Assembly (NCBI GenBank): GCA_950022295.1
Contig: OX465599.1
Span: forward strand, 279,145,501-279,209,500
From: Bromus sterilis
Lineage: Eukaryota > Streptophyta > Magnoliopsida > Poales > Poaceae
Direction: 5' to 3'
DNA: 64,000 nt
Positions 58,679 to 64,000 of the stretch are shown here, piece after piece. Positions within the stretch are counted from its first letter, which is position 1. Each line of letters opens with the position of its first letter. Position numbers and translations under genes: made by a program. The notes under the pieces are model-generated. The model was not told the origin of the DNA. It saw only the letters and a program-made list of their open reading frames with translations, and did no database searches.

Positions 58679-61357
58679 TCAAGGCTGAGAAGCGCCGCCA
58701 CGTGGGTTGCTCGGGGATTCACTAGGAGATTCTTGTGGGTTGTGAGATGCAGCTCCGGAATTATGCTGCAACAAAGGATGAGTTGCAATGTGGTAAGCAT
58801 GATGACACTTGATGCTATAAGACCGGGATATATTGATCATTGAAAGAAACTTACCGTTCCGGGAGGAGAAACGATAGGCGTCGGCATCGGTGGAGGGGTA
58901 AGACCTTGCTTCTCCCACATACTCTGCGAGTTAGGTTTTGAGGACTAGCATATTAGCAAGTGAACCAAACATATGCATATGCATTCTTGGCGGATATATG
59001 CAAAAGTAGTAACTTACCGAGAAGAGGTCGTAGATGGCCTTCGTCTGGGCATTATTGCGTGCCCTCTCCTCCTCGAGTATCCTCTGGGTCCTCTCCTCCG
59101 CCAGCCGGTCCCTCTTCGCAAGCTGCTCTGACAACATCTCTTGTGTCGCCTGTCTCTCCCTCTGAATGGCGTCCTGAGAACACTCAACAATATAGCAATT
59201 ATTGTCATCATCGCTACGTAGTCTAAAGAACGGAAAGAAAAATTGAGACAAAGTTATACCTGGATAGCAATGTCCACTGGCCGCGGGCGAGGTCGTACAG
59301 CAGGAGCGGAGCTCGTTTGCCTCGCCTTGATCTGAGGTAGAGTCTCCGGGCAATGTACGAAGCCATTGCACATGGAGGTGCTGCCATGATGCTTACCGCC
59401 ACCAGAAATCATCAAGGCCTCCGGATCAATCTCCTCCTCGCTCGGGTCAAACTGAGGACCGCGTAGCTCTTTCGCCACCTCAGAATAGGCCATCATCTTG
59501 TGGTAGGCTGCAGCGCTGGTGTACGCCTCAACACCGTCGCCCTCGGAATATGTCGTCACCGTTTTGTACTTTCCCTTATGGGCCATGGCAAATGAGCGAA
59601 ATCCCTTAGGCACAGGCTGATTATGGTGCTTCGCCTACAATGAAAAGCAAAGAAAAGGCATGAAACAAATCAAATGATTAATGATGAAAGGACATGAAAC
59701 TTAAAACAAAAAGGCACATACCCATTTTTTTGCGTACTCGTTGACGTTGAGATTGCCTTGGTGGTGTGCCACACCTACCATTTGAGCACGCCTAGCCTTG
59801 GCGCTTTTGTGGGTGGACAGCCAGGCATCACTGAGCCATTTGTCCACTATCGCCTCAAAGCAATCCATCTTATTTGCACACCATCTCGGGGGCGCCTATG
59901 AATTAATAATCTTATAAAGTCATTGAATATCTTTTTTAAGCCAAGTACAAGTCAAGTTTTATGTAACTAATCTATTATTATCATTTTTTAGTTTTACAAG
60001 CTTATAGAGCCAAGTTTGACCTTTATAAACTTATAAAGCCAAGTTTGACACTTATAAGCTTATAAAGCCAAGTTTGAGCTTCATAAGCTTATAAAGAAAA
60101 GTTTGACACTTATAAGCTTATAAAGCCAAGTTTGAGCTTCATAAGCTTATAAAGAAAAGTTGGAGCTAACTAGGCCTTACTTATAAGTGTAGGAATTTAC
60201 CTCCAAGTATTCATCCTTCTTAAGGAAAACTTTTCTACACTTCTTCTTGGCCTTCTTCACGCCCTTCTTGGCGTACCAATCTCGAACACACTGAACACGC
60301 ATCTCGTGCCTAGTGTTCGTGAGTAGCCTCACTATCTCCTTCTCGAGATTCTTCTGGGCTGCCGGCTCCATCCCCTCCTCAACCCTATAGTAGCACTGAA
60401 AAAAGCATCGAACATATGAAAAGATGAGTGAAATGATTCCAACACTAATAAATGATTGCAATGCTTAGAATACTTACCCAAAAAGTAGCCACCACCATGT
60501 CGGCTTTGGTACGGCATTCAACGTTGTTGATGCGTTCATCTGGAGGGGCCGGGGCGGCTTTGTAGTGTGGCCAAGTGAGGCCGGGCTCAGGAACCCTACC
60601 CTCAATAGGCAACTGGACTAGCCCGGGAAACTGCTCCTTAAGCACGGCACCAAGGAGGCAGTTCGGATTCCGGGCACCTTCCGGGTAAGTCCACGCCCTG
60701 CAAAATAAGAACACAAAGACATTAGTTCTTGTTGGACCATATGTACATGTATGATATATATACAAGGAACACAAAAAATTCATCAACTTACTTCTCCCCA
60801 TCTGGCGCAATTAATACCCTCTGCGCAGGGTCCGGACGTGGTGGGAGTCGTGTCATACCACGCTGGTACAACGGCTTCTTGGAAGAGGAGCTCCCCTCAG
60901 CCCCATCATCCCCCTCACCCCCCTCAGCCCCGTCGTCATCGCTATCATCATCCTCATCAGCATCATCATCATCCTCCCAAGGATCATCCCAACGAGGCTC
61001 CGTCGACTGCCTCGGTGCCTCCGGTGTCTCTGACTGCACCGGCGGTGTCCGCTGCTCCGGTGCCTCCGACTGCACCGGCGGTGGCCGCTGCTTCGGTGCC
61101 TTCGACTGCACCGGCGGTGGCTCCTGCACCGGTGAGACTGTCCTGTGAGTGGGTGACTCGGCTAGGGCTCCACCTGCTCCTCGACCACCTCCTCGACCAC
61201 CGGGTTTAGCTCTCTTTGTGCCTTTTCCCCGACCTCTCCCACGAGGCTGCTCAGCACGCGCCGGCGGCGAGCTGGCTGCGACAATACCCGCCAGCAACTC
61301 TCTCCGTAGAGGTAGAGGTGGTCGAGACTCCACCGGTGGGTCCCTACGGCTCGCCAT
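58679..61357 (-). CDS. tnpA: TNPA-like protein of the CACTA (Ptta/En/Spm type), eight exons, 613 aa
   Basis: Predicted exons: 61357-60792, 60697-60478, 60395-60201, 59895-59722, 59634-59260, 59173-59018, 58923-58855, 58765-58679. All introns are GT-AG, phases agree, and the total is 1842 nt with no internal stop. The N-terminus (ATG 61357, MASRRDPPVESRPP) is Pro/Arg-rich with GRGRGKGTKRAKPGGRGGGR, then a tandem PPPVQSEAPEQ-type repeat and a long acidic tract (about residues 135-170). The conserved middle has EGRVPEPGLTWPHYK, MRVQCVRDWYAKKG and CANKMDCFEAIVDKWLSD, as in plant En/Spm-type transposon proteins. A coiled coil (EMLSEQLAKRDRLAEERTQR) follows, then a Pro/Ser-rich tail. Expected role: binding the subterminal motifs during transposition. 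Splicing is inferred from sequence alone. Confidence 0.82.
59905..60175. repeat. Minisatellite in intron 3 of the TNPA-like gene
   Basis: Units such as AAGCTTATAAAGCCAAGTTT repeat across the intron (59896-60200), matching those at 58040-58660. Confidence 0.8.
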
Positions 61358-61531
61358 AGGTCAACACCTGTTACGGAGTAAAGATGAATTAGTAAAGTAA
61401 GGAAATAAATAATACAAATTCATATATACAAAAAACAAACATATGCATATAAAGATGAATTAGTACATTAAGGAAATAAATAATACAAATTCATATATAC
61501 AAAAAACAAAAGAAAGTTGGGATGCATACAA

Positions 61532-64000
61532 CTAATAGTCGGGATCATCTGTATCTTCTCCAGGATCAATAAAAACATCATCGTCACTATCACGCGTGTC
61601 GTCATGAATGATCTCTTCTCCGGGATCGGGTTCAGCGTCAACCACATTTCGAAAGCCTTTTTGTAACCGGTCAAGCAATGATAGGTCATCCACATCGGTA
61701 ACCTCTTCGTGTTCCACTTCTTCATCGCCCTCCGCATCATCATCGGTAACCTCTTCGTGTTCCACTTCTTCCTCTTCCTCCGCATTGTCATTCTCTACTT
61801 CCATGTTTTGACCAAACGTAGAGGTTTTTCCGAAATGTTTTTTGGCCACACGTGTTTCTTGGAAGAATTCTCCGTCATATGTGTCTGGGTCTATGTGAGG
61901 TTGATAATCCTCTTCTTCATTGGGGGCAGGTAGTTTACCATGTGGCGGCACGTCATAGACGACATACCAATCTTCGAGATTCTTTACACTTTGGCAGGCC
62001 CATGGAAGATAGAAAACCTGTGTGGCCTGTTGAGCCACAATATAAACTTCGGCAACATTTAAACGGTTCTTCTGTTTAATTTCAACTAGCCCAACATGCT
62101 CATGAGTTCGTCTAGTGTCCTTCGGATCGAACCAATGACATTTGAAGACAACGACATTCGGAGGATTTTCACCATAATATAGCAGTTCGTATATTTCTTC
62201 AACTATTCCATAATACTCGACTCCTCCATCTATAGCGGACACACCGGGATTCGTTGTTTTCCGATCGGGCATAGTTTGCTCTTTCATACCAGTACGAAAG
62301 CGATACCCATTGATGTCGTATTTTTCATATGTATGGACCTTAAAGTCAAAACCATTTGCGATTTGTCTCAATTCAGCGTCCATCGACTCTGAATTAGCCT
62401 ACAAGTTGAAACGGAAAGGCTTGTTGTATTAGTCGGTACTGAGACGACGAAGAAATAACAATGGCCTGTATATCATATAAGAAGTACCATTTGTGTAAAC
62501 CAAGAGATGAAACCGGGATTGCCGCCTCCCCGCTTCTCAAGAAGATTAATCTCTTCGATGGAGTCTTTTTCGATCGCCACTCCATTCGAGAATTGCGCGA
62601 CGAATCGACTGTATAAAATAATTAAGAGAAGTTAGACACACAACTCATCAAGAAGTTGCAGAACAATTAATATGTACCGCGCACTTACTCGATGTATGGC
62701 CGCACTTCTGTCATGTTGGTCAAGATATACAATGTAATGATGCTCCATTCCTCAAAGGTCAACGTCTTTGTCTTCATAACCCCACAAGGTGCGAGGCTCC
62801 CTTTAAAGAGTTTGAACTTGGATTCATGTCGCTCGGGGTCGCCAGTATTGTACCGAGGCTTTGGATTATGCAAACTGTAATTAGTGGCAGCATAGTGTGC
62901 TGTCACGAAGTTTGCCGCTTCCTCGACAACGAATGCCTCAGCCATTGATGCTTCAATTCTCCGTTTATTTTTACATTTTTCTCGAAGCGTCTTCTGCATT
63001 ATCTCGGTTGCATAGCACCAACGGTTTTGCACAGGGCCACCCAATCTTGCCTCCATCGGTAGATGCAAAATCATATGCTGCATCGGATTAAAGAAACCTG
63101 GTGGAAAGATCTTCTCTAACTTGCATATCAACTCCGGCGCTAGTTTTTCCATCTCTTCTATCACAATAGGCGATAATTCTTTAGCACAAAGAACACGGAA
63201 GAAATAGCTTAGCTCTGCCATTACTAGCCATTCATCCTCGGGGATGTAGCCGCGCAACATCACCGGCATTATCCGCTCAAGCCATATGTGCCAATCGTGA
63301 CTCTTCAGCACAAAGATTTTCAACTTTTCAAGACTTGCTCCCCTTGCTAGATTCGCTGCATACCCATCGGGGAACATCAACTTTTTTTTCACCCAGATGA
63401 GGATTTCCCTCATGTGTTCCCTTTTAAGATTGAACCATGCCTTTGGCTTCTCCCAATTCTTCTTCCCTTTCGGTTGTCGCATGTTCAGTGACTTCCTATT
63501 ACACAGACTCTCCTGATCGACTCTAGCCTTAACATTATCTTTCCCCTTATCAGTGCTGAATAATGTACCAAAAAGGGCCTCACCCATATTTTTTTCAGTG
63601 TGCATCATGTCAATGTTGTGTGGAAGAGCAAGGTCTTTGAAATACGGGAGATCCCAAAAGCATGGCTTGTGGGTCCAGGCGTGTTCCGTATTATATCCCA
63701 AGAAATACCCTGGCCGGTTCGGATCAGGCTCTAGTGAGTTCAACTGATCAAGAATTTGTGCGCCCTTCATCATAGGTGGTGCCTCGTGCTCGACAACTTT
63801 ACCTTTGGTGAAATTCTTCTTGTCTTTTCTGAATCCATGGTCCAGAGGCAGGAATTGTCTATGCAAGTCGAAGCAAGAATACTTGCGACCCTTCGGCAGC
63901 CAATGAAACTTAAGAGCAGACTTGCATTGCGGGCATGGGAACCTTCCGTGCACGCACCATGCAACAAAAAGTGCAAACGCCGGCAGGTCATGCATGGAGT
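61532..64000 (-). CDS. tnpD: TNPD-like transposase of the CACTA (TNP2, DUF4218, DUF4216), 3' part
   Basis: The gene enters from the right edge. Visible exons: 64000-62689 (5' incomplete), 62608-62488, 62398-61532. Both introns are GT-AG (GTAAGTGCG at 62688; GTACTTCTT at 62487) and keep frame. Exon one holds the end of the TNP2 transposase domain (FPCPQCKSALKFHWL, HRQFLPLDHGFR, NIDMMHTEKNMGEALFGTL) and DUF4218 (LKSHDWHIWLERIMPVMLRGY, then MQHMILHLPMEARLGGPVQN). Exon three is DUF4216 (YYGIVEEIYELLYYG, VFKCHWFDPK) with an acidic tail repeating VEHEEVTD. TNPD proteins cut and join element ends. No stop or shift is seen, unlike every retroelement frame nearby except the T1 extra ORF. The start and the first catalytic residues lie outside. 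Confidence 0.9.

Larger units (their letters stand above)
56882..64000 (-). mobile_element. CACTA (En/Spm-type) DNA transposon, left end to window end
   Basis: It starts CACTACAGGAAACAGGAG, the conserved CACTA terminus, followed by a dense subterminal array of GCCGTCAGC/GCTGACGGC motifs. Both genes lie on the minus strand: TNPD-like transposase (right, running off the window) and TNPA-like (58679-61357). This matches the En/Spm order, TNPD then TNPA, with the visible terminus being the element's 3' end. It interrupts the T2 3' LTR and is the youngest insertion seen. The other terminus and the 3-bp duplication are outside the window. Confidence 0.93.

Overview
The window looks like gene-free, repeat-saturated DNA of a large-genome pooid grass, most likely Triticeae (wheat, barley or rye type). 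The basis is the LTR termini beginning TGATACGTCTCAAAC, the mix of chromovirus (Tekay-type), Athila-type and Tat/Grande-type Ty3/gypsy elements, a plant LINE, and an En/Spm-type CACTA transposon with TNP2, DUF4218 and DUF4216 domains. I found no host gene, rRNA gene, tRNA gene or CRISPR array. Family assignments come from motifs and memory, not from a database search.

Layout. 1-4948: deleted chromovirus element T1 (extra ORF, gag-protease, then directly the back of its 3' LTR), inserted in a minus-strand LTR called L2. L2 (to 15125) is split again by a 9.6-kb Tat/Grande-like element (5399-14987) with 448-bp LTRs, a gag-protease frame and an antisense gene, but no recognisable reverse transcriptase. 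L2 sits in the 3' LTR of a minus-strand non-autonomous element M (15126-27796). M is split by a solo LTR (17318-25411), which itself holds an opposite-strand solo LTR of the T1/T2 family (20059-23855). 27797-42572: plus-strand non-autonomous element L, related to M. L is split by a LINE (about 30341-39058), which carries a solo LTR of a third family (30464-34267).

From 42573 rightwards each element is cut by the next: LTR fragment L3 (42573), Tat-like LTR plus leader (42953), Athila-like LTR plus gag (43887), chromovirus T2 with gag-pol, chromodomain and both LTR starts (47090), and a CACTA transposon (56882 to the window end). With M and L this is a seven-level chain, M>L>L3>Tat2>Athila>T2>CACTA. 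The CACTA is youngest, and it is the only element whose genes read through without stops: a complete eight-exon TNPA-like gene and the 3' part of a TNPD-like transposase, both on the minus strand.

Best candidate for something undescribed: a block of about 57 bp found once in each of five LTR copies from three distinct LTR families. It consists of three small dyads in fixed order (CCCTGCAGGG, CTATTCGAATAG, GTCC-N8-GGAC). Where copies differ, the changes are paired and keep the dyads, as expected of a conserved RNA or DNA structure. Also notable are an unrecognised protein shared by M and L, and a possible double-stranded-RNA-binding-like ORF upstream of gag in T1.
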